DNA of 64,000 nucleotides from AWTP1-13 sp963820375. GTDB taxonomy: Bacteria; Pseudomonadota; Alphaproteobacteria; Rhizobiales; Hyphomicrobiaceae. The stretch is taken from positions 186,001-250,000 of the forward strand of contig CAWFZX010000016.1 in the NCBI GenBank assembly GCA_963820375.1, written 5' to 3'. Of the stretch, positions 1 through 9,525 are shown in pieces. The notes under the pieces are model-generated. The model made no database searches. It had not been told where the DNA came from and saw only the letters and a list, made by a program, of their open reading frames with translations. The translations under genes were made by a program, and so were the position numbers. Positions within the stretch are counted from its first letter, which is position 1. Each line of letters starts with the position of its first letter.

Positions 1-54
1 CCCTTGCTGCCGTAAGCTCGTGCCAGCTATTGACGAGCGGCGGAGCGTCGACCT

Positions 55-1044
55 GTGCCGATCATCGAGCCGGCCCCTTGGCGCCACCAATTCTTTGCGG
101 ACGTCGCCTGCCCGCACGACCTCTTCATTCCCACCGACGACCCGGAGGCGTGGGAGTGGAACCCCCGGCACCGCTGGGTCTTCGACAAGCTGCAGGTCGC
201 GCTCAGTCAGGGCCTGCCTGCAGGTCCACACGGCACCAAGCCGCCCCGGTTTCCGGTGTTCTCCAAACCGATCATGAACTTCCGTGGTCTCGGCGCCGGC
301 AGCCGCATCCTTGCCAGCGCCGAAGACTACGACCTGCACCATGCGCCGGGACACTTTTGGATGACCCTGCTGGAAGGCCGTCACGTCTCGACCGACGTGG
401 CGGTGGTGGCGGGGAAGCCGCGCTGGTGGCGGCACGTAACCGGCCTTGCCGTGGGCGAGGGGATGTTCGACACCTGGACCGTGCATGCGGCTCGAGATGC
501 CGAGATCGAGGGCTATTGCGGCAGCTGGATCAGCGACAATCTTCAAGGCTACACCGGCATGCTGAACCTCGAGACCATCGGCGGGCGCATCATCGAGGCG
601 CATTTGCGCCTCTCCGACCAGTGGCCCGACCTTTATGGCCAGGGTTGGATCGACGCTTTCGTCGGCCTCTATCGCGATCAGATCTGGACCTATCCGGACG
701 CGGACCGGCGCGACGGTTTTAGCCTGGTTCTGTGCGGCCCGCCGGACCGCCAGTACCGCCATCCGCCGGCTGAGCTCATTGGCAGGGTGGAGCAAATGCC
801 CGGTGTGTCCAGCGTGCAGATCACCTTTCATGAGGGGCGCGCCGCCGAGTTGCATGCTATGCCGCCGGGTGGCTTTCGCGTCGCCGTGGTCAATGCTTTC
901 GATCGCGCGCAGGGCGAAATGGCCCGCGAGGCGTTGCGTTCTTTCTTTCTCGGCGCCGAACCGGCGGTCAATATCCAGGGCGGGTCTGGCGCCCAGCCCG
1001 GCGCCCGGCAACAGAGGATGGCAGGATCTCGTGAGACGGCGTGA
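55..1044 (+). CDS. Conserved-looking hypothetical protein, ATP-grasp-like C-terminal half
   Basis: I do not recognise a named family. The 329-residue frame starts at a GTG, with a purine-rich GCGGAG about 8 bases upstream. The middle and C-terminal parts resemble the ATP-grasp layout: a strand with LLEGRHVSTDVAVV followed by a hairpin (GKPRWW), then GYTGMLNLE and IIEAHLRLSDQW, which look like the metal- and nucleotide-binding strands (usually N/E-x-N) of ATP-grasp ligases. No signal peptide or membrane segment is visible, so it is probably cytoplasmic. Its last codons overlap the next gene, so the two are probably co-transcribed. The substrate is unknown. The ATP-grasp relationship is an inference from spacing and motif feel only. 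Confidence 0.6.
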   Translation: MPIIEPAPWRHQFFADVACPHDLFIPTDDPEAWEWNPRHRWVFDKLQVALSQGLPAGPHGTKPPRFPVFSKPIMNFRGLGAGSRILASAEDYDLHHAPGHFWMTLLEGRHVSTDVAVVAGKPRWWRHVTGLAVGEGMFDTWTVHAARDAEIEGYCGSWISDNLQGYTGMLNLETIGGRIIEAHLRLSDQWPDLYGQGWIDAFVGLYRDQIWTYPDADRRDGFSLVLCGPPDRQYRHPPAELIGRVEQMPGVSSVQITFHEGRAAELHAMPPGGFRVAVVNAFDRAQGEMAREALRSFFLGAEPAVNIQGGSGAQPGARQQRMAGSRETA

Positions 1045-2203
1045 TGTGAGTGCAGGCCTCATTGCACTGGTGGCTTTGCTGACACCTGCGGCGGCGGCGA
1101 CGCAGAGCGCGACCGACGAGCTCAGCGCCAAGTTGACCCCCTCGCAGCGTCAGACCTATGACGACTATCGCCGCGCCCGCGACGGGTTTGAGACGCGGCT
1201 GCGCGCTTATTGGGCACGTGTGGATGCCAAGCGCGATGCCCGCCGCGCCAAGCACCTGCTGGCACAGCCCTACAGCGCCGACGACTACGTGAGGGAACAA
1301 CCCCCGAGATATGCCGGGCCAGAGCTGCCCGCCGACATTGCCAAAATCGTCACCGAGCTGGCGCCACCCGCGCCGGCGCGTCCGTTGCCGGACCTGAACG
1401 ATTTTCTGACGCATGCAAAAGTCCAATACGGTTTCGTGCCGACGCCGACCACGGAACTGGACTTCAAACGGCGCTATGCGCGCGAGGCGCTGGCGGTCGG
1501 TTTGAGCAAGGATCAGGTGGTGCGCATCTATGCCCTCGAGACCGGCGGCCAGGGCACCTATGACATGCAATCCGGCATCAACCCGGTGACCAAGCAGGGC
1601 CGTCCTATCTCCTCCGCCCTGGGCTACGCTCAGCTTCTCAACGGCAACTCCGTGAGCGAACTCGTCAAGCATGGGACAACCTTCGCGCAGCGGCTTCTCA
1701 GCTTGGCAGCCGTGCCGGGCACACCGCCGGCACGGGCCACCGGGCTGCGCGACAAGGCCAGCATTCTCCGCCGCATGCTGCGGGCGGCCCGCAGCGTCCC
1801 CAACGAATGGAGCGCGCATGTGCGATTTGGCGGCACGCCGAACGGTCTCGGCATCCACGCGCTCAATCTCGACGCAGATGTCGGGCCATGGCTGCAGGTC
1901 CTCAAGCTCAAGGGATTGAAGGAGGCGGCCGAGGCCGCCGGCCGCACGCAGCTCGCCGGTGCGGAGATCGAACTCATGAACCTGGCCGGTCCACGGACCG
2001 GTCTGGAAATGATGACAGCCCTGGGGCGGACGATGCCGACAGCAAACTTTTTCAGCGAGGGCGGTTACTATCGCAACACGATTGTGCGTGAAAAGACTGC
2101 CGCCGAGCTGCTGGCCGCCCTCGAACAGCGCATGGAGGTCAATATCAAGAAGCCCGGCGCCGTCGAATTTGCGCAGATTTTCGACGAGGTGGCGCGCCGC
2201 TAG
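1031..2203 (+). CDS. Secreted lytic-transglycosylase-like protein
   Basis: The open frame extends upstream, but the GTG at 1031 gives a clean signal peptide: RRR, a hydrophobic run with LIALVALL, then AAAAT. It overlaps the preceding gene by 14 bases. The mature protein (390 residues in total) has a segment with ALETGGQGTYD and, about 25 residues later, SALGYAQLL. This recalls the catalytic Glu (ESGG) and the GLMQ/GYAQ segments of SLT-type lytic transglycosylases, which cleave peptidoglycan glycan strands in the periplasm. The similarity is limited to that core. The N-terminal 150 residues are helical, charged and unassigned. It may be a peptidoglycan-remodelling enzyme, but a catalytically different lysozyme-fold protein is also possible. 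Confidence 0.6.
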   Translation: MRRRDVSAGLIALVALLTPAAAATQSATDELSAKLTPSQRQTYDDYRRARDGFETRLRAYWARVDAKRDARRAKHLLAQPYSADDYVREQPPRYAGPELPADIAKIVTELAPPAPARPLPDLNDFLTHAKVQYGFVPTPTTELDFKRRYAREALAVGLSKDQVVRIYALETGGQGTYDMQSGINPVTKQGRPISSALGYAQLLNGNSVSELVKHGTTFAQRLLSLAAVPGTPPARATGLRDKASILRRMLRAARSVPNEWSAHVRFGGTPNGLGIHALNLDADVGPWLQVLKLKGLKEAAEAAGRTQLAGAEIELMNLAGPRTGLEMMTALGRTMPTANFFSEGGYYRNTIVREKTAAELLAALEQRMEVNIKKPGAVEFAQIFDEVARR

Positions 2204-2274
2204 GCCGGTGGCTGGGCGGTGGCGCAGGCAGGCCGCGCTTCCCTCCCAGGAAAATTCGCGCTAGGCCTCGCTGC

Positions 2275-3636
2275 ATGAGCACACGCAGCAGCGTTCCTAG
2301 CGCCCAACCTATCAGGCAATCGATCGCAGGTTGCCTGGCAACCAGCATTGGCGAGCATGGGCTGACCGAGGCGCAGCTCAAGATCTGGCTCGCCAAGCTC
2401 ACCGCGCCATTGGCGGAGCTGCAGCAGAACTATCGCCAGCACACGCTACCGCTGCTGCGCATCGCCGAAGAGACGGCGGATCTGGAAGCCGCCGAGCAGG
2501 CCTATCGCAAACTTGTGCGGGGGGCCCGCGCCATCGTCTTTTTCGGTATCGGCGGCTCCAGTCTTGGTGGGCAGGCGCTGGCCCAGCTTGGTGGTTGGAA
2601 TATCCCCGGGACGGCGGACGAGGCCCAAAAGGGTCGTCCGCGCACGCGCTTTTACGACAATCTCGATGCGCACACGCTCGGCGCCGCGCTGGCGACGTTC
2701 GATCTTGCCACGGCCCGCTTTGTCGTGACCTCAAAGTCTGGCGGTACGCCCGAGACCCTGGTGCAGGCGCTCGCGGCGCTGGATGCGGTGAAACGGATGG
2801 GGCTGGAGCCGCGCATTCCCGAGCTCTTCCTCGGCATCACCGAGCCCAGGCTGGCAGGCAAGAGCAATGGGTTGCGCCAGCTGTTCGAGGCACACGGCAT
2901 TGCGCTGCTCGATCATCCCACCGGCATTGGTGGGCGCTTCTCCGTGCTGACCAACGTCGGTCTGTTGCCGGCGATGGCGCGCGGCCTCGACGTGCGTGCC
3001 TTGCGTGCCGGCGCCAGAAGCGTGGTTGAGGCCATGCTATCCGCGCAGGCGCCGCAGGACTGCCCGGCCGCAGTGGGTGCAGCCCTCGCCGTCGGCATGG
3101 CGCGCGAGCGGGGTGTGCGCGCGCAGGTGATGATGCCCTACACGGATCGCCTCAGCCGCTTCTCGCACTGGTTCGTGCAACTGTGGGCCGAGAGCCTCGG
3201 CAAGCATGGAGAGGGTACCACGCCGCTCGCTTGCCTGGGCCCGGTCGACCAGCACAGCCAGTTGCAGCTATTCATGGATGGGCCGCGCGAGCACCTGATC
3301 ACGGTGGTGCGGACCGCCACCGCCGGTGAGGGCCCGCGGCTGTCCACAGATCTCGCGCGCGTGGCCGGGCTCGACTATCTCGGCGGCAAAACCGTGGGCG
3401 ATTTGGTTGCCGCCCAAGCCGTGGCGGTGCCCGAAGCGCTCGGCCGCGCCGGGCGTCCGGTGCGCACCTTCGACCTCGATCGGCTTGACGAGGCAAGTCT
3501 TGGCGCGCTGATGATGCATCTGATGCTGGAAACGATTCTCGCCGGGCGGCTGCTAGGCGTCGATCCGTTCGACCAGCCGGCGGTGGAGCTGGCCAAGGTC
3601 ATCACGCGTGAACGGGTTGCCGCCTTGAAGGCGTGA
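2275..3636 (+). CDS. pgi: Glucose-6-phosphate isomerase
   Basis: Interconverts glucose-6-phosphate and fructose-6-phosphate in the cytoplasm. The 453-residue product carries the SIS-type sugar-phosphate loop FFGIGGSSLGG (about residues 90-100), a second phosphate-binding stretch TSKSGGTPET, and the C-terminal signature SLGKHGEGTTPL. It belongs to the shorter bacterial form rather than the roughly 550-residue E. coli form. The ATG start lies 71 bases after the preceding stop. It is followed 34 bases later by mutL on the same strand, so the two may share a transcript. No anomalies were seen. Confidence 0.93.
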   Translation: MSTRSSVPSAQPIRQSIAGCLATSIGEHGLTEAQLKIWLAKLTAPLAELQQNYRQHTLPLLRIAEETADLEAAEQAYRKLVRGARAIVFFGIGGSSLGGQALAQLGGWNIPGTADEAQKGRPRTRFYDNLDAHTLGAALATFDLATARFVVTSKSGGTPETLVQALAALDAVKRMGLEPRIPELFLGITEPRLAGKSNGLRQLFEAHGIALLDHPTGIGGRFSVLTNVGLLPAMARGLDVRALRAGARSVVEAMLSAQAPQDCPAAVGAALAVGMARERGVRAQVMMPYTDRLSRFSHWFVQLWAESLGKHGEGTTPLACLGPVDQHSQLQLFMDGPREHLITVVRTATAGEGPRLSTDLARVAGLDYLGGKTVGDLVAAQAVAVPEALGRAGRPVRTFDLDRLDEASLGALMMHLMLETILAGRLLGVDPFDQPAVELAKVITRERVAALKA

Positions 3637-3670
3637 CGGCATTTCGCAAGTGCCGAGGAGGCAGCGCCCC

Positions 3671-5488
3671 GTGCCGATTCGCCAGCTCAGTGCCGAGACG
3701 ATCAATCGCATCGCCGCCGGCGAGGTGATCGAGCGGCCGGCCAGCGTCGTCAAGGAGCTGATCGAGAACGCGATCGATGCCGGCGCCACCGTCATCGACA
3801 TCGTCACCGTGGCGGGCGGCCTATCGCTGATCCGCGTCAGTGACGATGGGATCGGCATGAGCGCCTCCGATCTGGCGCTGGCGGTGGAGCGGCACGCCAC
3901 CTCGAAGCTGAGCGAAGAAGATCTTTTCAACATCGCCACGCTTGGCTTCCGCGGCGAGGCCTTGCCGTCGATCGGTGCCATCGCGCACCTCGCCGTCGCC
4001 TCACGCTTGCCGGCCGCGGCCGCGGCCCACGAAATCGTGGTGGATCGCGGCCACAAGCAGGACCTGCGGCCGGTGGCCCTCAACGGCGGCACGCGCGTCG
4101 AGGTGCGCGAGTTGTTTTCGGCGACGCCGGCCAGGCTCAAGTTCCTAAAAAGCGAGCGGGCGGAAAATGCCGCCATTGCCGAGGTGGTGAAGCGCATCGC
4201 GCTGGCGCATCCTGGCATTGCCTTCACGCTGACAAGCGGCGAGCGTACGGGCCTGCGCCTGCCGTGCGAACCATTGGGAGCAGATGCACATCTCTGTCGC
4301 CTTGGCCGCATCATGGGCCGGGACTTCATGGCCGACGCCCTGCCGGTGGAGGCCGAGCGCGAGGGTGTTCGCATCACCGGCTTTGCCGGCCTGCCGACCC
4401 TGCATCGGCCCGATGCCGCCCAGCAGTACCTGTTCGTCAACAGCCGGCCGGTGCGGGACCGGCTGCTGATCGGTGCCGTGCGTGCCGCCTACGGCGACCT
4501 GATCCCGCGGGGACGCTCGCCGCTGCTTGCCCTGTTTGTGGCCCTGCCGCCGCGCGAGGTCGACGTCAATGTGCACCCGACCAAGGCCGAGGTACGCTTT
4601 CGCAACGTGCGCGGCGTGCGCAGCCTGATTGCAGGCGCGCTGCGGCAGGCGCTGGAGAACGCCGGACATCGGGCTTCTGCCACGGGCGGCAGCGCCACCC
4701 TCGACGCGCTGGCGCAACGGCTGGCCGCTGCCGGCGAGGCCGGGGCGGCTGCTAGCGGGCCCCGCCTTCCCGCCTGGTCGCCAACAGCTGTCCGGTCGCG
4801 CCTGTCGCCCGGGCTCGTCGAGGCCATGCAAGCGCCGCTCACCGGGATCGCCGCGCCAAGCGCGGATGCCAGCATCGGCACTCTCCCGGCGGCGGCCGAT
4901 TTGCTCGATCGGCCACTGGGGGCGGCACGCGCGCAGCTGCACGAGACTTATATCGTGGCCCAGACCAGAGATTCGGTGGTGATCGTCGACCAGCACGCCG
5001 CGCACGAGCGGCTGGTCTATGAGCGCATGAAGGCTCAGCTTGCGACCGGTGGCGTGGTGCGCCAGGCGCTGTTGATCCCGGTGATCGTGGAGTTGGATGA
5101 TGACGAAATCGCCGCTCTCGCCGAAGCCAACGAGGTCTTGCTAGGCCTGGGCCTGCTGCTGGAGACCTTCGGGCCCGGCGCCGTGCTGGTACGGGAGGTG
5201 CCGGCTGTGCTCGGCGCTTGCAACATCACCGCTCTCATCAAGGATTTGGCGCGGGAAGCCGTCAACGAAATGGCGGGCAGGCTGCTTGCCGAGCGCCTGG
5301 CTGCGGCCTGCTCCACCATGGCCTGCCACGGCAGCGTGCGCGCCGGCCGCCGATTGACGGCGGCGGAGATGAACGCGCTACTGCGCGATATGGAGGTGAC
5401 GCCCCACGCAGGCCAATGCAACCATGGTCGGCCGACCTATGTGGAACTCAAGCTTGCCGATATCGAGCGGCTGTTCGGCCGGCGTTAG
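3671..5488 (+). CDS. mutL: DNA mismatch repair protein MutL
   Basis: MutL couples MutS mismatch recognition to downstream strand cutting. The GHKL ATPase motifs are present near the N-terminus: ENAIDAGAT, DDGIGM and GFRGEAL. The C-terminal half has DQHAAHERLVYE, the metal-binding endonuclease motif of MutL proteins from species lacking MutH, plus the ACHGS and CNHGRP elements of that domain. It therefore probably nicks DNA itself. The frame could start at GTG 3650, but the GTG at 3671 has a strong GAGGAGG 8 bases upstream and gives the usual start (PIRQLSAETINRIAAGE). The length is 605 residues. The linker around residues 340-420 is Ala/Gly-rich, as usual in this family. Confidence 0.95.
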   Translation: MPIRQLSAETINRIAAGEVIERPASVVKELIENAIDAGATVIDIVTVAGGLSLIRVSDDGIGMSASDLALAVERHATSKLSEEDLFNIATLGFRGEALPSIGAIAHLAVASRLPAAAAAHEIVVDRGHKQDLRPVALNGGTRVEVRELFSATPARLKFLKSERAENAAIAEVVKRIALAHPGIAFTLTSGERTGLRLPCEPLGADAHLCRLGRIMGRDFMADALPVEAEREGVRITGFAGLPTLHRPDAAQQYLFVNSRPVRDRLLIGAVRAAYGDLIPRGRSPLLALFVALPPREVDVNVHPTKAEVRFRNVRGVRSLIAGALRQALENAGHRASATGGSATLDALAQRLAAAGEAGAAASGPRLPAWSPTAVRSRLSPGLVEAMQAPLTGIAAPSADASIGTLPAAADLLDRPLGAARAQLHETYIVAQTRDSVVIVDQHAAHERLVYERMKAQLATGGVVRQALLIPVIVELDDDEIAALAEANEVLLGLGLLLETFGPGAVLVREVPAVLGACNITALIKDLAREAVNEMAGRLLAERLAAACSTMACHGSVRAGRRLTAAEMNALLRDMEVTPHAGQCNHGRPTYVELKLADIERLFGRR

Positions 5489-5709
5489 GAGGCGGCCTCG
5501 ACCGCCTCGGCGCGCGAGCCTGACGTCCTCCGGGCCGAAACCTTGCCATTCTGGCTGTCGCCGGCCGCTTGCGCACGCGGGCCGGCCTTGAAGCGCTTCC
5601 ATCCGGAGCCATCTGGCTCTATGAGTGCCGCGATAGCCCACGTGAGGGGTGAGCATTCTTGCCGCGGTCGCAGGTTGGAGCGGCAGCCGGTAGGACTCGA
5701 GCGGGTCAC

Positions 5710-6972
5710 ATGTCGTTTGTGGTGATGAAGTTCGGCGGCACTTCGGTGGCCAACCTGGAGCGCATCCGCAATGTCGCGCGCCATGTCAAGCGTGAGTTCG
5801 ACGCCGGTAACCATGTGGCCGTCGTGGTTTCGGCCATGGCCGGTGTGACCAACCAGCTCGTGTCCTGGGTCCGGGAGGCCTCCCCGCTGCACGATGCGCG
5901 CGAGTACGATGCCGTCGTTGCCACCGGCGAGCAGGTGACGGCAGGGCTACTCGCCATCGTCTTGCAGTCGATGGCGATCCCTGCGCGCTCCTGGCAGGGC
6001 TGGCAAATCCCGATTCTGACCGACGATGCGCACGGCGTCGCGCGTATCACGGAGATTCCCGGTGACAAGATCCGAGCCCGCCTCGAGCAAGGCGAGGTCG
6101 CCGTCATCACCGGTTTCCAAGGCATTGAACCCAATCGCAATCGCATCTCGACGCTCGGGCGAGGCGGCTCCGACACCAGTGCGGTGGCGCTGGCGGTGGC
6201 GGTGCGGGCCGACCTTTGCGACATCTACACCGATGTCGACGGCGTGTTCACCACCGATCCGCGCATCGTGCCGAGGGCAAGGCGGCTCGCCAAGATCTCC
6301 TACGAGGAGATGCTGGAAATGGCCTCCCTCGGGTCGAAGGTGTTGCAAACCCGGTCGGTCGAACTTGCCATGGTGCACCGGATGCGCGTGCGCGTGTTGT
6401 CGAGCTTTGTGGCTCCCGACAAGCTAAAACCGGTGCAGGCGGAATCGTGGGATGAAATCGGCACCATAATTTGTAGTGAGGATGAGATTGTGGAGCAGCA
6501 CGTCGTCAGCGGCATCGCCTACGCCAAGGACGAGGCCAAGGTCTCGCTCATCAGGGTCGAGGACAAGCCGGGGGTTGCGGCACGCGTCTTCGGTCCGCTC
6601 GCGCAGGCCAACATCAACGTCGACATGATTGTGCAAAACACCTCTTCGGACGGCAAGCACACGGATATGACCTTCACCGTGCAGGGATCGGACCTGGAGC
6701 GGGCGCTTACGGTCCTGCACGGCGCCAAGCAGGAGATCGGCTACTTTGAGGTGAAGAGCGCTTCCGATGTCGCCAAAGTGTCCGTCATCGGCGTTGGCAT
6801 GCGCAGCCATGCCGGTGTCGCCGCCCAGATGTTCAAGGCCCTGGCCGAGCGGGGCATCAATATTCTCGCCATCACCACTTCCGAGATTAAAATCAGTGTA
6901 TTGATTGATGCCGTTTATGCCGAGCTGGCGGTGCGGACGCTGCATAGCCTCTACGGCTTGGGCAAAGATTGA
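5710..6972 (+). CDS. lysC: Aspartate kinase
   Basis: Phosphorylates L-aspartate, the first step toward lysine, threonine, methionine and diaminopimelate. The product starts with the signature VVMKFGGTSVAN and has the kinase-core segments FQGI, TLGRGGSDTSAVALA and a VYTDVDGV-like IYTDVDGVFTTDPR. The last 160 residues form two ACT domains (VEDKPGVAARVFGPLA and SVIGVGMRSHAGVAAQMF), which usually bind lysine or threonine for feedback control. A longer frame begins at 5659, but the ATG at 5710 gives the normal family N-terminus and 420 residues. It lies 5' of ptsP, as in many alphaproteobacteria. Confidence 0.95.
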   Translation: MSFVVMKFGGTSVANLERIRNVARHVKREFDAGNHVAVVVSAMAGVTNQLVSWVREASPLHDAREYDAVVATGEQVTAGLLAIVLQSMAIPARSWQGWQIPILTDDAHGVARITEIPGDKIRARLEQGEVAVITGFQGIEPNRNRISTLGRGGSDTSAVALAVAVRADLCDIYTDVDGVFTTDPRIVPRARRLAKISYEEMLEMASLGSKVLQTRSVELAMVHRMRVRVLSSFVAPDKLKPVQAESWDEIGTIICSEDEIVEQHVVSGIAYAKDEAKVSLIRVEDKPGVAARVFGPLAQANINVDMIVQNTSSDGKHTDMTFTVQGSDLERALTVLHGAKQEIGYFEVKSASDVAKVSVIGVGMRSHAGVAAQMFKALAERGINILAITTSEIKISVLIDAVYAELAVRTLHSLYGLGKD

Positions 6973-7113
6973 TGCCAGGCTTCCCGCGGGCCGCATCAGC
7001 GCGCGCGCGCCCCGGGAATTTCACTGCGGCGTCGCTGGGCGGGGTACGGCAGTGCCGCCCGCCCGTGGTTGCCGCCAGGTTGGAAAATCGAGCGGAAACG
7101 CGGCAGCTTGCCG

Positions 7114-9405
7114 ATGCAGAACCGAGGCGGGGATAGTCCGAGGCTTTCTTCTTCCGAGCCGGCGCTGCGCATCATCATGCGCCGGTTGCGGGAGATTATG
7201 GCCGAGCCGTCCGACGGTCAGTCCCGGCTCGACAAGATCGTGCGCCAGATCGCCGGCCTGATGGTCGCCGAGGTGTGCTCGATCTACCTCAAGCGCCAGG
7301 ACGGCTCGCTTGAATTGTTCGCGACCGAGGGCCTCAACCCCGGTGCGGTGCACAACACCTTCATGCGACGCGGCGAAGGTCTGGTCGGGCGCTGCGCCGA
7401 ACTGGCTGTGCCAATCAATGAGCCGGATGCACAAAACCATCCCGCCTTTTCCTATCGGCCCGAGACGGGCGAGGAGATTTACCATTCCTTCCTGGCGGTG
7501 CCGCTGCTGCGCGGCGGCGAAGTGCTGGGCGTTCTCACCATCCAGAACAAGACCGAGCGCGAGTATTCCGACGAAGACGTGGAAGTGCTGCAGACCACGG
7601 CTATGGTGCTGGCCGAACATCTCCTGTCCGGCGCCGTCGCGGGCGTCAACACGGCAGCCGAATTTAGCCGCGCGGTTCCACACCTGATCCGCGGCCAGCC
7701 GTTGTCGGAAGGTTTGGCGCTCGGCCATGCCGCGGTGCACGAATCGCGAGTTGTGGTCACCGAACTTGAGGCTAAGGAGCCGGCGGAGGAGGCGAGGCGG
7801 CTCGACATCGCCGTGGAGGACTTGAAGGCCTCGATCGACGAAATGCTCGACCAAGGCGAACTGGCGGCCTCCGGCGAGCATCGCGATATCCTTGAGGCCT
7901 ACCGCATGTTCGCCCACGACCGCGGTTGGCTTCGGCGCATGAAAGATGCCATCAAACGCGGCATGACGGCGGAGGCCGCGGTCGAACGCGTACAGAATGA
8001 CACGCGGGTGCGCATGTTGCGGCAAGCCGAAGCCTACTGGCATGACCGGCTGCGCGATCTGGACGAGCTGTCGGACCGGCTCTTGCGCATCCTGGCCGGC
8101 CGGCCCCGCTCCCACGCCGTGGCCGCCAATCTCCCGCATGACACCATCCTGGTGGCGCGCAGCATGGGCGCGGCCGATCTGCTTGACTACGACCGGTCAC
8201 GGCTGCGTGGCCTCGTCATCGAGGAGACGGGCGGTCAAAGCCACGTCGCCATCGTCGCCAAGGCGCTGGGCATCGCCGCCATCGGCAACGCTCGCGGCGT
8301 CATGGAGCGGGTCGACCAGGGCGATCCGATCATCATCGATGCCAACACCGGCGAGGTGCATATCCGTCCGCCGGGCAATGTCATTGCCGCTTATGCCGAC
8401 AAGGCCCGTTTTCAAGCCAGGCGGCACCGGAAATACCGGGCGCTGCGCGACAAGCCGGCGGTGACCAAAGACGGCAAGCGCGTCGGGCTGCACATCAACG
8501 CCGGCCTCCTGGTGGATATGTCGCACCTGGCCGAATCGGGCGCCGATGGTATCGGCCTGTTCCGCACCGAGCTGCAGTTCATGATTTCGGCGACGCTGCC
8601 GCGCCTGGAGCGGCAGACGCAGATGTATCGCTCCATACGCATGGACGCCGGCAGCAAACCGGTGGTCTTCCGCACCCTGGACGTGGGGGGTGACAAGGTC
8701 TTGCCGTATTTGCGGCAGTCGGCGGAGGAGAATCCCGCGCTTGGCTGGCGCGCCATCCGCCTGTCACTCGATCGTCCCGGCCTTTTGCGCACGCAGGTGC
8801 GGGCTTTGCTGAGGGCCACCGCGGGCGCCGAGCTGCGGCTGCTGTTGCCGATGGTGACGGTCGTCGGCGAGATCGGCATGGCGCGCGCCCTGATCGACCG
8901 AGAGATCGACCTGCTGCGCCGGCGTGGTTCGCTATTGCCAAGCCAAGTCATGCTGGGCGTGATGATCGAGGTGCCGTCCCTGCTGTTCGAGCTCGACGCC
9001 CTGCTGCCGCTCGTTGACTTCGTCTCGGTTGGGAGCAACGACCTGCTGCAGTACTTCTTCGCCGCCGACCGCAACAACGCCCGGGTGGCTGGCAGGTATG
9101 ATGTGCTCTCCTCGGCACCGCTGCGGGCGCTGCGTGGCATCGCCCAGGCGGCGGAGCGCCATAGCACGCCTCTGTCCCTGTGTGGCGAAATTGCCGGACG
9201 CCCACTCGAGGCGATGGCGCTGATCGGCCTCGGCTACCGCTCCATTTCGATGGCTCCGGTCTCAATCGGGCCGGTCAAATCGATGATCATGAGCCTCGAC
9301 GTCTCGGTGCTGCAGCCATGGCTGTTTCGGCTTCTCGACGCTGGGGAGGGCAATCTGCGGGGCCAGCTCAAGCGCTTTGCCGAGGAGCACGCTGTGGAAA
9401 TCTAG
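7114..9405 (+). CDS. ptsP: PEP-protein phosphotransferase PtsP (nitrogen PTS enzyme I) with GAF domain
   Basis: Transfers phosphate from phosphoenolpyruvate to the NPr carrier of the regulatory nitrogen PTS, a signalling rather than sugar-transport system. Residues about 20-160 form a GAF sensor domain (CSIYLKRQDGSLELFAT...GEGLVG). The enzyme I modules follow: a helical N-terminal region, the phospho-histidine swivelling domain with GGQSHVAIVAKALGI, and the C-terminal TIM-barrel PEP site with FRTELQFM, SVGSNDLLQYFFAADR and CGEIAGRP carrying the catalytic Cys. The length is about 763 residues from the ATG at 7114. A longer TTG start at 7069 is possible but lacks a clear ribosome-binding site. 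In other species the GAF domain senses glutamine; that is not visible here. Confidence 0.93.
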   Translation: MQNRGGDSPRLSSSEPALRIIMRRLREIMAEPSDGQSRLDKIVRQIAGLMVAEVCSIYLKRQDGSLELFATEGLNPGAVHNTFMRRGEGLVGRCAELAVPINEPDAQNHPAFSYRPETGEEIYHSFLAVPLLRGGEVLGVLTIQNKTEREYSDEDVEVLQTTAMVLAEHLLSGAVAGVNTAAEFSRAVPHLIRGQPLSEGLALGHAAVHESRVVVTELEAKEPAEEARRLDIAVEDLKASIDEMLDQGELAASGEHRDILEAYRMFAHDRGWLRRMKDAIKRGMTAEAAVERVQNDTRVRMLRQAEAYWHDRLRDLDELSDRLLRILAGRPRSHAVAANLPHDTILVARSMGAADLLDYDRSRLRGLVIEETGGQSHVAIVAKALGIAAIGNARGVMERVDQGDPIIIDANTGEVHIRPPGNVIAAYADKARFQARRHRKYRALRDKPAVTKDGKRVGLHINAGLLVDMSHLAESGADGIGLFRTELQFMISATLPRLERQTQMYRSIRMDAGSKPVVFRTLDVGGDKVLPYLRQSAEENPALGWRAIRLSLDRPGLLRTQVRALLRATAGAELRLLLPMVTVVGEIGMARALIDREIDLLRRRGSLLPSQVMLGVMIEVPSLLFELDALLPLVDFVSVGSNDLLQYFFAADRNNARVAGRYDVLSSAPLRALRGIAQAAERHSTPLSLCGEIAGRPLEAMALIGLGYRSISMAPVSIGPVKSMIMSLDVSVLQPWLFRLLDAGEGNLRGQLKRFAEEHAVEI

Positions 9406-9525
9406 GGCCTTGTACCTGCCGCAATCTTCTCTTCTTTGACAAATAGGCAGGTTTCACCAAAAGATTGTCGCGCACGTCGGAAAAGTGCGGCGCGTGAGGC
9501 GTATGCATGGCGGTGAGTGACGCGT

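Noticed and set aside
1..15. Possible 3' end of an upstream gene (…TTG CTG CCG TAA)
   Set aside because: Only four codons are visible; the frame cannot be tied to a protein.
5489..5508. 7-bp inverted repeat right after the mutL stop
   Set aside because: There is no T-tract and the stem is short; not enough to call a terminator.
9436..9466. TTGACA with AAGATT before the HTH-membrane protein gene
   Set aside because: The spacing of about 19 bases and the poor -10 make a promoter call unreliable.
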